From a virus: a stretch of DNA of 44,254 nucleotides. The stretch lies in IMG/VR virus record IMGVR_UViG_3300018465_000006, positions 1 to 44,254 of that record; one strand, 5' to 3'. Below the pieces are notes generated by a model, which did no database searches, was not told where the DNA came from, and was given only the letters and a program-made list of their open reading frames with translations. Made by a program: the position numbers and the translations under genes. This document shows positions 10,036 to 18,370 of this stretch, piece after piece (position 1 is the first letter of the stretch; each line of letters begins with the position of its first letter).

Positions 10036-10994
10036 TACGCGCTCGCTGTTCCTACCAGGGCTCCAGCCTCACCTTCGCCGTTGACGACGTAGTTCTCGTG
10101 CCATTCCAGCTCGGAAGCTGTGTAAGGCAGGATGCCGGAGTTCACAAAGAGGTCGTTTCTTCGTGCAACACCCGTATCACCCGAAGTGAGCGAAACGGCA
10201 ATCGTCGAAGATGCCAGGATGTTGTTCAGGTAGTTGTATTCGATCAAGAGATCGGTACAAGCCGTCGTTTCGGAGTCGATAACACCGCGGGTTGTGCCGT
10301 CCGTAGCGCCCTTGATCCAGTTGTAACCGATATACAACCGGTCCGCACCCGTAAGGGTAAGGAAGGTGTTAGATGGCACGGCAGCCACAAGCGCCTGGCA
10401 GCGGTTGCCCGCAAAGACGCCGTTATCGCCGGTCCAAATGATCGCGTCTCCAACGATCTGGTCAGCATCGAAGCCCCACCAAATATCGTTGTTGACGATG
10501 CGGCAGCCGTCGCCGGATACCGTGATGGGGGCTGCAACCGTGATGGCCGTTCCTGCGGCATGAGCGCCCGCAAGAAACAGTCGACAGTTGGCGATTTCCA
10601 TCCCTGCCGTGTTCAGAAGGACAGTGGCGGTCGCCGCGGTCCAAGTGAAAGCAGGGCGGTTATCCCCGGCGCCAAGTCCACAGATCGAAACACCCGAGAG
10701 AGTGTCTGATGCGTACTGTCCGGCGTCAGCGACCGCGACGGATTCCGTGTGGTTCGGGAGAACGTAGATGACGTCCCCTCTTCCAGCCCGGGCGCCCAAC
10801 CGTTTCAGAGCGCCGTCAGAACCGAACACTGAAGCAAGAGGCCGCTCAATGCTCGTTCCGTCGCCGATCAACCCTTCTGGGCCACCGCTTGCTCCAACAT
10901 AGAGGACCCTACCCCCTGCCCACCCTCTGATGAAGGATGGGCTGAAGGATGTCCGCTGCTGGAGATTGTTTGTAATTGGGAATGCAGTCGGCAT
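10035..10994 (-). CDS. Beta-helix virion protein, possible head decoration or spike, 319 aa
   Basis: After a start common to phage head-region proteins (GGRVLYVGASGG) the protein shows the rungs of a right-handed parallel beta-helix: GDVIYVLPNHTESVAVADAG, GVSICGLGAGDNRPAFTW, ANCRLFLAG, CRIVNNDIWWG and IGYNWIKG. Proteins beginning with this GRGDVIYVLP.HTE and GLG.GDNRP pattern are frequent next to phage major capsid genes. No polysaccharide-cleaving residues were identified, so a structural role (head fibre or decoration) is as likely as an enzyme. It directly follows the major capsid gene. Confidence 0.65.
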   Translation of the reverse strand: MPTAFPITNNLQQRTSFSPSFIRGWAGGRVLYVGASGGPEGLIGDGTSIERPLASVFGSDGALKRLGARAGRGDVIYVLPNHTESVAVADAGQYASDTLSGVSICGLGAGDNRPAFTWTAATATVLLNTAGMEIANCRLFLAGAHAAGTAITVAAPITVSGDGCRIVNNDIWWGFDADQIVGDAIIWTGDNGVFAGNRCQALVAAVPSNTFLTLTGADRLYIGYNWIKGATDGTTRGVIDSETTACTDLLIEYNYLNNILASSTIAVSLTSGDTGVARRNDLFVNSGILPYTASELEWHENYVVNGEGEAGALVGTASA

Positions 10995-11003
10995 GGTTTC
11001 CTC

Positions 11004-11912
11004 CTAGGAGAGCCAGGACCCCCACACGCCGCGCGCGTCCTTGAAGTTCGCTTCGTACTCTTCCTCGATGGAGAACTTGTGGACCTTGAGATCCATGTCG
11101 TAATCCTCATCGGTGCCGAGTGGGATGCGGTTCAACAGGAATAGCGGGTTCTCGTCGATGTCGACCAAGAACCAGGAGGCGGTGAAGGTGAAGTAAGGAT
11201 TAGCGTGGCGAGCCGTTACGATCTTGCCGACCGCGTTAGGCTCGTTCAGGTTGGGGGTCTCGGGTTGCTTCTCGGCGCCGAAGATGCGCTCTGATTGGTC
11301 CCAAAGGTTCATCGGGCCGACCCACATAAACGGGCCCATCAAAGGAGACGGGTCGCCGCGGTGGGACTTGGTGAGGCCAAGCTCCTGGATGCCCTGAGCC
11401 GCTGCCAGAACACCAAACGAAACGTCGGTCGCCGGTCGGTTGGACCAGGTTCCTACGGCGGTTGGGTGGTCGGTGGCGATGAGAGCCTTACCGTCCGGGC
11501 CTGCGTACGCTCCGGTGGTCGAAGTCGCATTGATGAAGATGTTGGCCACCTTCTGCTCCTTCGTTTTGTTCATCGCGAGTGCGAGCTTCTTTGACGGCTT
11601 GGCTACCTTCCCATAGAGGTCGGTGTACTTGGCCTGCTTGGAGACCTGGAAACCAATCGACCGCATGAGCGGGTAGTAGCGCTTGGAGTACGGGGTCTGG
11701 AAGTCGTCATAAGCAATTGGGTTCGCTTCGTTGACAACCGGCGCCATGCCGAAGTCGCCCTCGAGCAGCATCTCTTCGAATTGCTGTTTCGTGTTGTAGG
11801 TCTCACCGATAAGCTGAGGCCAATACTTGCGAATCTTTTCGTTGTACTGCTTGACGGACTCCAATAGCCCGACGCGCGCCAATAGTGGCGAGGAATTGAT
11901 TGTTCGTGCCAT
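11004..11912 (-). CDS. Major capsid protein, 302 aa
   Basis: The length, the Asn/Gly-containing E-loop region near the N-terminus, the central KALIATDHPTAVGTW motif and the PFMWVGPMNLWDQSERIFG segment fit HK97-fold major capsid proteins. KALIATDHPT resembles the ALIATDHP type also seen in Mu gpT-related coat proteins. The gene lies downstream of scaffold and decoration genes, as expected. It would polymerise around the scaffold to form the procapsid. No separate protease gene was seen near it. Confidence 0.8.
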   Translation of the reverse strand: MARTINSSPLLARVGLLESVKQYNEKIRKYWPQLIGETYNTKQQFEEMLLEGDFGMAPVVNEANPIAYDDFQTPYSKRYYPLMRSIGFQVSKQAKYTDLYGKVAKPSKKLALAMNKTKEQKVANIFINATSTTGAYAGPDGKALIATDHPTAVGTWSNRPATDVSFGVLAAAQGIQELGLTKSHRGDPSPLMGPFMWVGPMNLWDQSERIFGAEKQPETPNLNEPNAVGKIVTARHANPYFTFTASWFLVDIDENPLFLLNRIPLGTDEDYDMDLKVHKFSIEEEYEANFKDARGVWGSWLS

Positions 11913-11923
11913 TTAGAGCCCTC

Positions 11924-12514
11924 CTAGGCCACGATTTGCGTCTCTCGGGCTTGAACCCATACGAGACCGTAGGTGTCGGTAACTGCCTGCTCTCCGCCTA
12001 GGAGGTTGTTAGTTGAGTAGTAGTTGGGTGAGTAGTAGTCGACGACCTTCACCATGTTGATGCCCGCGGTGCCGTTGGCGGCGTCGGAGGCAACTGTGAA
12101 GATGTTCGTGGCTACGTCTGTGCCCTTGTATCGGAAGAGTTCTGCGTGATCTCCGGGGGAGACGTCGCGAAGTTCCGCACTGGTCGAGGTCGCGTTGTAA
12201 AGGCGCATGAGCACCTGGACATTGCGAGCCAGAAGGATGGGGATGGGAGTGCCCGTTACCCCGGTGGAATCCCGCAGCGCATAACCGAGCAAGAGTTGCC
12301 CGTCTGCGACCGAGGAAGAAACTGCTCCCGCAGCGGGTGCGGTTGCGAGTTGAGTGACGCTGTGGACGCCGCCAGAGCTAGAGAGGATTACGGCCTCTCC
12401 ATATCGAAAGTCAGCGGACGCAGCCTCGGGATAATCCTTCGTTTGAATGGCTGCCCCACTGAACGCTGGTCTCCAACGAAATTGGCTGTTCAGCGCAGAG
12501 AAGTTGATAGGCAT
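11924..12514 (-). CDS. Putative capsid decoration/cement protein, 196 aa
   Basis: Beta-rich, Gly/Ala/Thr/Ser-rich protein directly upstream of the major capsid gene (11 bases between them). Segments such as FRYGEAVILSSSGGVHSVT and LLGYALRDSTGV look like the small beta-barrel proteins that stabilise heads in lambda gpD-like or P22-distant systems. No known motif was recognised. The functional call is from position and composition only. Confidence 0.55.
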   Translation of the reverse strand: MPINFSALNSQFRWRPAFSGAAIQTKDYPEAASADFRYGEAVILSSSGGVHSVTQLATAPAAGAVSSSVADGQLLLGYALRDSTGVTGTPIPILLARNVQVLMRLYNATSTSAELRDVSPGDHAELFRYKGTDVATNIFTVASDAANGTAGINMVKVVDYYSPNYYSTNNLLGGEQAVTDTYGLVWVQARETQIVA

Positions 12515-12580
12515 GTGCTGTTTCTCCGTGTGAGAAGGGTCGTCTCAGCCGCCTACTGATAGGATGACAAATGAACGAGG

Positions 12581-12919
12581 CTACTCGTCCAAATCGGTTG
12601 CGTCGGGGAGGGTGTCGGCCATCTCCTTTGCGGAAAGTCCCTTGACTTCCGTTCGGCCTAACCCATCGGTAGAACGCAGTCGCTCGTCGGCGATGCGCCG
12701 GGCTTCGTTCTCCTTTGCCGCGAACTTGTTGTAAGGGATTCGCATCGTGACTTTACGGGGTCCCTCAGTAACAATCTCGTACCCCTGCTCCTGGAAGTCC
12801 TCGATTGGATCTGCAAGGCCCCAGGATGAGGGCTGCTTCTCCACGATGATCTCCTTGAACTCGGGATTCTTGGTCTTGCCCCTCTTGGTTGGGGCGGTGA
12901 ATGTTTCGGTGTTTGCCAC
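12581..12919 (-). CDS. Structural-region hypothetical protein, 112 aa
   Basis: Small acidic and basic protein with a Lys-rich N-terminus (TKRGKTKNPEFKEIIVEKQ) and an acidic C-terminus (LPDATDLDE). Its start shares one base with the stop of the scaffold gene, so it is translationally coupled to it. It precedes the decoration and capsid genes, and could be an assembly factor or minor head protein. The 12515-12580 gap that follows is only a short spacer in which I see no promoter. Confidence 0.45.
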   Translation of the reverse strand: MANTETFTAPTKRGKTKNPEFKEIIVEKQPSSWGLADPIEDFQEQGYEIVTEGPRKVTMRIPYNKFAAKENEARRIADERLRSTDGLGRTEVKGLSAKEMADTLPDATDLDE

Positions 12920-13620
12920 TAGACGGCCTCCTTGATTGCTTTTTCAAGGGCCGATTTACCAAACGCCCTCTCGAACTCGTTCGCGTCCGTCTGCATTTCT
13001 GCCGGGATACGAAGGGTGGGAACTGCTGAAGGTGGCTCTGATCCCGGGGTTGCAAGAGTGCGTGGTGCCGCGGGCTTACCGATCTGAACGCCGGCCTGCA
13101 TCGCTGCGCCAAACCCTAACTGCTTGACCTTCTTTAGTAGAGGCTCTGGGATGGGGCCTTGAATGCCAAGCTCCCGAACCTCTTTCAGGACATAGGGGCG
13201 AACCTCCGCGGGAACATCATCGATTCGCGATTCCGCGTCCGTGATGGCCAGGGTTACGCCCGACGCGCTGAGGGCTACCCCGTGCTCCCGATTAAGGTCG
13301 GCAAATGCTTGCTTTCTGGCAAGATCCACGGATTTCCGGCTCGCCTCGATGTAGTTGCCCTCCATCTGGAGTTCGGCAATCTCTTGCAACTCGGCTTCGT
13401 AGTCGTTGACGGGTTGTGGAGTGCGCTCCGCCTCCCATCGCTGCCGCTCTATTGCAAGCTGCTCGGCGACCTGTTGTCGAACTAATTCCGCCGTATCTAT
13501 TTGGGGGGCGGGTGTTGGTTCCGGGGCGGGAGCAGGTTCCAGTTGCTCCTCGTTGTGATATGCCGCCACACCAGGAGGGATTTCCTCTATGATGGGCTCT
13601 AGGTTTTCATCAAGTGTCAT
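12919..13620 (-). CDS. Scaffolding protein, 233 aa
   Basis: I chose ATG 13620, with GAGG eight bases upstream, over an in-frame TTG at 13632. The protein is acidic at the N-terminus, has a Pro/Ala-rich linker (EPAPAPEPTPAP), then long helices (VRQQVAEQLAIERQRWEAER) and ends in a basic helix (KSALEKAIKEAV). This is the classic layout of podoviral scaffolds, which bind coat protein through the basic C-terminal helix. It lies between portal and coat genes. High helicity and the absence of any enzymatic motif support the call. Confidence 0.72.
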   Translation of the reverse strand: MTLDENLEPIIEEIPPGVAAYHNEEQLEPAPAPEPTPAPQIDTAELVRQQVAEQLAIERQRWEAERTPQPVNDYEAELQEIAELQMEGNYIEASRKSVDLARKQAFADLNREHGVALSASGVTLAITDAESRIDDVPAEVRPYVLKEVRELGIQGPIPEPLLKKVKQLGFGAAMQAGVQIGKPAAPRTLATPGSEPPSAVPTLRIPAEMQTDANEFERAFGKSALEKAIKEAV

Positions 13621-13846
13621 GTTTGTCCTCAAAGGATTCGATGGCCTCGGTTAAGGCCTTTTTGTCAAGCAAAATCTCAAGCAGGCGGCATTCCCCCTGC
13701 GCCCGGGTCAAGGAGGTCGACAAGTCCTGCGACCTGCATACTCTCGTCATCTGGTGGTACCGATCCTGGAGGTACGTCTCCAGGCGCTCCCACTGGTCCG
13801 ATGCCAGGAACTGAGCCAGGCGCGTCTTGTGTAAAGGGTTGGGCAT
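13610..13846 (-). CDS. Small helical protein overprinted on the portal 3' end, 78 aa
   Basis: The ATG at 13846 lies inside the portal gene in another frame, and the last 11 bases overlap the scaffold start. The product is a helical protein with the pattern LAQFLASDQWERLETYLQDR, then RAQGECRLLEILL. Small proteins of this type (a helix, then R-x-QG-x3-L-x-LL) are often found between portal and scaffold or coat genes in short-tailed phages. About 170 bases are read in two frames. The pattern of the product and the 3' overlaps make it a likely real gene rather than a shadow. Confidence 0.62.
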   Translation of the reverse strand: MPNPLHKTRLAQFLASDQWERLETYLQDRYHQMTRVCRSQDLSTSLTRAQGECRLLEILLDKKALTEAIESFEDKHDT

Positions 13847-15545
13847 CAGGGAATAGGTCCGAGTCTGCGACGGGCCACCGCTTGGATTTCAGATATGCCT
13901 TCAGGAGCGCCGAGATGTTGATTCCGGTCGTCATCAGGGCCTGGAGAGCGATAGGGTTACCAAGCAGGGCAACGATTTCGTTTATGTTCTGAGTGAGAAC
14001 CTGGGGGTTGGAGTCCGACGTCTTGCCGGTCGCCTCCCACCGGAGAGGCTTTCTGAGTGATTCGCGGTCTTGACAAGGGAATTGCTCCTGGTAGACCATC
14101 GATAAGGTGCCGTAGTGGATGTAGGCGAGTTCGCGAATGAAGTCGCACATCTCTTCCGGAGCGAGCGCGGCCACGTCCCGATATTCGTCGGCGCCCTCCT
14201 CCATGTTGTTGTTCACAATCACGGCCTCAGAAGCGGTTTCTCCGGTCGTTTGAGCCGTGCCGCCCTGCGAGATCCGAACAAGAGCGTCCGCGTCTCCCTT
14301 CAGGGATTGGAACATCATCGGCCAGACTTCGCCCTTGAACTTGCATTCGGCAAATGTGATGCTTACGTCCGCTTCGACCGGGATGTACTCACCGGGTCGA
14401 TAGCGCTTAACTTTGTCAATCGATCCGCCCGAGATGAACGCCGCGGGGAAGGCCTGCATCTTGCCGCCCTCGATCATCAGGGTTTGACCGTCTGAATAGG
14501 CGCCCTGGATTGGGATAAGGTCTTGAACGATGGGGTTCGCGTGGAAGAACTCGTTATAGGCGGGCATCGTCACCGCATGGGGGAAGTACCAGGGGCGGGA
14601 ATAGGGGACGAACTCTACACTCGTCTCGCCCGTTAGTTGGTCGCTAATCTCGAGCATGGCGCCGTACTGCTCGAACTCGAGAAGAAGTCTTTGGTTTCTG
14701 GCAACGACGGCTCTGTACCTTTCCTCGTATCCGTCTCCGTCGAGGTCGTGCTTTACGATCACGTCCCACAACTCGACCATCTCATCGTCAGAATCCGATA
14801 TCCCGGAAGCCTCCTCAGTGAGGGACCAGTCCTTTGCCCGGCCTGACTCCCATGACTGAGGATCGTCGCCGCCGTAGACGGTCACCTTGTCAAAGTAGGC
14901 GCCCATCTTCTGGAGTTCCTTGACCTCCCGGACGCGCTTCTTGATTCTGTCCCCAACCAACCGGGCTGCCATTACCCCACCGGTCGACAGTGGGTAGATA
15001 GCGAAGTCGTTTGGATGGATTACCCCGGGGTCTGGCCCAACGTACTTGTATGGAGCGTCGACGTCCTGTGACTGCTCGGTATGGTTGGCCATCCGGTCCT
15101 GGGTTTGGATAGAGAAGGGACACTTGAAGATGGCCGGCGCCGCCATGCAGGAAAGCCGGGTAGCCGTTCGCAGCTTTCGGGGGAAGTCCGCTCGCTCCCA
15201 GAGGAACTGAACTACGTCCTCATTCTCCTTGATCCTCGCTTTGTCCGACGAGAATCCGAAGGCCGAGAAGTAGGGCCTTTGAGAAGTGATGGGGTTGCAG
15301 GTCTTCGTCACCAGCGCATCGATGCGAGGCTTGATGATGTTAATTGCTAGCGGCTGCGCATCCTCATTAACCTTAATTCCCTGCTCGTCGGGTTCGCCGC
15401 GGTATCTGCGCTCGCAGTCCTCCCACCTTTCCTGAAGGCCGGAGCCCCGCATATTCTGAGCGTCGTCAAGCATGGAGGAGATAAGCTCTCCAAGCTTCTT
15501 GCGCACCTCAGGGTCGCGGACTTTGTTAGGGCGTAGAGGGTTCAT
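13677..15545 (-). CDS. Portal protein, 622 aa
   Basis: The N-terminal region has the portal signature of short-tailed phages: EDCERRYRGEPDEQGIKVNE and INIIKPRIDALVTKTCNPI, followed by SQRPYFSAFGF and a wing domain with ENEDVVQFLWERADF. The C-terminal part has a helical stem/crown and a Pro/Gly-rich tail that carries the overprinted gene. The protein forms the dodecameric vertex ring for DNA entry and tail attachment. It starts at 15545, overlapping the stop of the GroES-like gene by 4 bases. Length is normal for podoviral portals. Confidence 0.82.
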   Translation of the reverse strand: MNPLRPNKVRDPEVRKKLGELISSMLDDAQNMRGSGLQERWEDCERRYRGEPDEQGIKVNEDAQPLAINIIKPRIDALVTKTCNPITSQRPYFSAFGFSSDKARIKENEDVVQFLWERADFPRKLRTATRLSCMAAPAIFKCPFSIQTQDRMANHTEQSQDVDAPYKYVGPDPGVIHPNDFAIYPLSTGGVMAARLVGDRIKKRVREVKELQKMGAYFDKVTVYGGDDPQSWESGRAKDWSLTEEASGISDSDDEMVELWDVIVKHDLDGDGYEERYRAVVARNQRLLLEFEQYGAMLEISDQLTGETSVEFVPYSRPWYFPHAVTMPAYNEFFHANPIVQDLIPIQGAYSDGQTLMIEGGKMQAFPAAFISGGSIDKVKRYRPGEYIPVEADVSITFAECKFKGEVWPMMFQSLKGDADALVRISQGGTAQTTGETASEAVIVNNNMEEGADEYRDVAALAPEEMCDFIRELAYIHYGTLSMVYQEQFPCQDRESLRKPLRWEATGKTSDSNPQVLTQNINEIVALLGNPIALQALMTTGINISALLKAYLKSKRWPVADSDLFPDAQPFTQDAPGSVPGIGPVGAPGDVPPGSVPPDDESMQVAGLVDLLDPGAGGMPPA

Positions 15546-16255
15546 GCTGCTCGGGTGATAACCGCCTCAATCTGTGAAATCCTGACAATGCGAAGGTCTT
15601 CGTCGACGTCGACCGTAAGGTCTGAGTCTTCCGGCTGAAAGACAACTTTCTCGCCTCGCTTGAACTTAGAGGAGCCAGGCCCGACCACCGTGGCGGTTTG
15701 GGTTGGCATCTTGGTTTTGTCCGGTAGGGCTAGGAATTCGTGCTTGGTGTTCTCAAGCCGAATCATTAGGTTTCCTATCGTTGGCACGATGACGTTTCCG
15801 ACCAACTTGGCCACGATGGATTCGTTCCAGTCGATAACCTCGTACACGCCGGTTTCGGTTCGGTCGCCCTGGCCAGTTAGTTGGTAAACACTCGGGTCTC
15901 CGTGGACGCCCAGGAATGCAACTCGTCGGTCTGTTTTGTATCCACCGGATTGGAAACCATCGAACCAGGTTCCGTGGTACGGCCGCATCAGGACCCCATC
16001 ACCCGCCTTTATGTCGATCTCTTCGTATTCACCGTTCTTGCGGTTCTTCGGGGGCGTGACCGAGAGAACAACTCCGACGTCACATCTCAGTCGACCTGAA
16101 ACCTTGTCGGGAAGGTAGATGTTTCCTATCTGGTCCGGGGCGTCGGCCATCTCGACCGCGCACTTCCCCGGGAGGCATGTCACACAATCAAAGGCTTCTT
16201 GTGGGACGTGAGGTAACTCGTAACCGGAGAGCTGAAGCGTTCCTGAGTTATGCAC
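15542..16255 (-). CDS. Tandem GroES/Cpn10-like protein, 237 aa
   Basis: The second half (about residues 155-235) reads as a co-chaperonin domain: IVPTIGNLMIRLENTK, a mobile-loop-like stretch LALPDKTKMPTQT, then TATVVGPGSSKFKRGEKVVF and a closing strand DEDLRIVRISQIEAVI. The first half repeats the pattern: IGNIYLPDKVSG, CDVGVVLSVTPP, IKAGDGVLMRPYHGTWF. The order beta-strand, mobile loop, V-G-x-V/G-P-G, K-x-G-(E/D)-x-V-x-F, I-x-x-x-x-I is that of GroES. Phage co-chaperonins such as T4 gp31 replace host GroES for coat folding. This one sits between large terminase and portal, so it may assist portal or capsid folding, or be a structural reuse of the fold. The N-terminus has three Cys (CVTCLPGKC), possibly metal binding. 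I see no GroEL gene. Confidence 0.68.
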   Translation of the reverse strand: MHNSGTLQLSGYELPHVPQEAFDCVTCLPGKCAVEMADAPDQIGNIYLPDKVSGRLRCDVGVVLSVTPPKNRKNGEYEEIDIKAGDGVLMRPYHGTWFDGFQSGGYKTDRRVAFLGVHGDPSVYQLTGQGDRTETGVYEVIDWNESIVAKLVGNVIVPTIGNLMIRLENTKHEFLALPDKTKMPTQTATVVGPGSSKFKRGEKVVFQPEDSDLTVDVDEDLRIVRISQIEAVITRAA

Positions 16256-17705
16256 TCGCCGCCTCCTTCAGTCTTTGTTCTAAGTTCATGCTTTTCTTCA
16301 GTGGTTCTTCTTGCTCGAATCGTGAAACTGTCTCTCCGCTCCTGACCACCGCAGCCAACCCTTCATAGAGGGCTGTCGCAAGCGATCTACAGCAGTCGAT
16401 CCGGTGATAGGTCTCCTTGTCGGCGATCTTCCGGTCGATTGGCTCCCCTTCGGGATTGAGTTCGAATGAGTAGGTCTCGAACTCTTCACAAAGGTGGGTT
16501 AGGTCATCGAAGACCTTTAATAGACCTCGAGCGATCAGAGCATCCAGGCGGTAGATCCCCTCGAACAGGTCGGCGATTGGCGGGCGCTTTATCGGATAGC
16601 CTGCTCTCGTGAAGTCCTTCCGCCAGTTGTCTTCGCTCGGCGCCCCGCCCCATGCACTGGGAGGGAACTTAAGCCCCTGCTTCTGGAGCATCGTTCGGAT
16701 GTGCGCTTCCGTCGTTCGGGACTCGTTCGGTAGATATGTCCCGTAGACGTAGATGACCCCTGTTTTCGGGTCCTGCGCGGCGAATACTCCCGCGGTGTGG
16801 ATCGGTCCAAAGTCGTGGCCACTGAACCGGCGCCATGTGCTTGGGATTTCGAACCGCTTGACTCTTGCTTTGTCAAAGGTGGGGAAGATGGCGCCCGCGG
16901 GCTTCCTAAAGAGCCCCAGGTACATCATTTCCCACTTCCACTCCGGCATCTCGTACCGGTCTTTCTCGATCTCCTCCCGGCTCATTACCGGGTTCATCCA
17001 AGACTCGAACTGGAAGAGTTCGTAACCTCTCTCACCGTTGAATGCGGGGTCGTGGACCTTGGACTTGAACCAGTTCCACTCGTAGGGAGTCGACCCCCAC
17101 GCCCTGCGGCCCATTCCGTTGGACCGGCCAACCTTCAAGCGGCGATTACAGGCAAAGAAGGAATCAAGTTTGTTGTCCTTCTGTCCCGCTTCGTCCCAGA
17201 TGCAGGCTAGCGCCGTCATCGACTCGAGGTTGTTGGAGTCGGAGGCATAAGCGAACTGGATGGTTACCGTTACGCCGCCGAACCCGAATATCTTCTGGAG
17301 CCCTTCCTCGGAGAAGGTGAACCTAGGCCTGTTTCCCTTAACCAACTTCCCGAGTTGGTGATCTTCCTCGAACACCCTGCGGAATGTCTGGAAGAGCTGC
17401 GACTCCATCAGGGTCATCGTTGGTCCGACAACCAAGAACTTGCCTTCGCCCTTCTCTTTTATCCACTCCTTACACCGCTGGATTTCGCGAAGCAACCAGT
17501 AGATAAGGAACTCGGTCTTTCCACCTTGGGCGCCGGCGCAAATGACAACTTCTAAGGCCTGTGACTTCCAGGCTCGTAATTGGCCCTCGTGGAAGTGCGC
17601 GGGCGGTGTTTCCAGGTCGAGAGTCTTCGGTGGGATTCCGCGTCTTCGCTTCTCAGCTAGGATCTCCTCCAGGCTAGGAACCGAGTTTAGAGCTAATCCG
17701 TTCAA
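16248..17705 (-). CDS. terL: Terminase large subunit, 485 aa
   Basis: ATPase: Walker A-like AGAQGGKTEF at about residues 57-66 and Walker B ALACIWDEAG with the catalytic acidic pair at D171-E172, followed by a coupling motif around GSTPYEWNW. Nuclease: first acidic residue in FSGHDFGPIHTAG (about D298) and later acidic residues in the RNase H-like domain (RPPIADLFEG, VFDDLTHLC). The protein packages and cuts phage DNA at the portal. It overlaps the small-subunit gene by 32 bases and the next gene by 8. Confidence 0.88.
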   Translation of the reverse strand: MNGLALNSVPSLEEILAEKRRRGIPPKTLDLETPPAHFHEGQLRAWKSQALEVVICAGAQGGKTEFLIYWLLREIQRCKEWIKEKGEGKFLVVGPTMTLMESQLFQTFRRVFEEDHQLGKLVKGNRPRFTFSEEGLQKIFGFGGVTVTIQFAYASDSNNLESMTALACIWDEAGQKDNKLDSFFACNRRLKVGRSNGMGRRAWGSTPYEWNWFKSKVHDPAFNGERGYELFQFESWMNPVMSREEIEKDRYEMPEWKWEMMYLGLFRKPAGAIFPTFDKARVKRFEIPSTWRRFSGHDFGPIHTAGVFAAQDPKTGVIYVYGTYLPNESRTTEAHIRTMLQKQGLKFPPSAWGGAPSEDNWRKDFTRAGYPIKRPPIADLFEGIYRLDALIARGLLKVFDDLTHLCEEFETYSFELNPEGEPIDRKIADKETYHRIDCCRSLATALYEGLAAVVRSGETVSRFEQEEPLKKSMNLEQRLKEAASA

Positions 17706-18318
17706 GGTTCTCTAAGTCCTCATCTGACAGCTTGGATAGGTCAACGGTGGTTTGGGTTTTCTCTGTCCACTGTCCGAGTTCTTGGGCGGCTTGCTTGGCG
17801 AGTTCTCTTTCTTCCTTGATCGTGCCAATGTCCACCTTGTAGATGTCCACGACGGTCGCAAGTTCACCGCTTCCTAAGCTTCGTTGTTCGTGGCAGAGAA
17901 GACCCGTGGTCCAGCCTGGTTGCAAGGCATGGGATGGGTCCTCCGCTCGCGCCAGAAACACTTCATCGATCTGGTTCCAGCGGGTATGAAGCCGCTTAAC
18001 TCGCTCCAACCTGTTGCCGATCCCTTCTTGAAGGATGGCCTGGTGTATCTGCTCTTTGGCGTCTTCCACTTTCTTCACGAACTTGGGGTCGCGCATCCAT
18101 ATGCCGATGGTTTCCGGTCGAACCCCGACTAACTCAGCGATCTTCGCTCTCGAATACTCTCCAAGGGCTATGAGGGCAGGGGCCTTGGATTTGCAAACCG
18201 TTCCTGTTTCCTCGGTGATCTTCCGTCCCGCGTTGAAGGCGTTACCCCAGTTCCCCCCGCTATTGAGTCCACCTTGCGGCTCCCCAGTCTTTGGGTGTTT
18301 GCCCGGACGGTCTGCCAT
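17674..18318 (-). CDS. terS: Terminase small subunit, 214 aa
   Basis: Basic, Gly/Asn-rich N-terminus, then an HTH region (ALGEYSRAKIAELVGVRPETI, with the recognition helix at VRPETIGIWM) followed by a helical oligomerisation part (RDPKFVKKVEDAKEQIHQAI) and an acidic C-terminal tail (KLSDEDLENLERISS). This is the standard plan of small terminases, which bind the packaging site and feed DNA to the large subunit. The gene is directly before terL and starts just behind a strong intrinsic terminator. Confidence 0.7.
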   Translation of the reverse strand: MADRPGKHPKTGEPQGGLNSGGNWGNAFNAGRKITEETGTVCKSKAPALIALGEYSRAKIAELVGVRPETIGIWMRDPKFVKKVEDAKEQIHQAILQEGIGNRLERVKRLHTRWNQIDEVFLARAEDPSHALQPGWTTGLLCHEQRSLGSGELATVVDIYKVDIGTIKEERELAKQAAQELGQWTEKTQTTVDLSKLSDEDLENLERISSKLGS

Positions 18319-18323
18319 ACATC

Positions 18324-18345
18324 AAAAAGGCCCCTCTTCGGAGCC
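18324..18345 (-). terminator. Intrinsic terminator upstream of terS
   Basis: On the minus strand GGCTCC-GAAGA-GGGGCC forms a 6-bp stem (one G-U pair) followed at once by TTTTTG. It sits 6 bases before the terS start codon, so late transcripts from upstream must read through it to reach packaging and head genes. It could instead protect terS from upstream transcription, but no obvious promoter lies between it and terS. Confidence 0.7.
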
Positions 18346-18370
18346 TGGGTTGGGTTGAAAATGTGGTTGA

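Noticed and set aside
10017-10709. 230-residue plus-strand open frame
   Set aside because: Antisense to the beta-helix and adaptor genes, which have clear protein features; no promoter or ribosome site.
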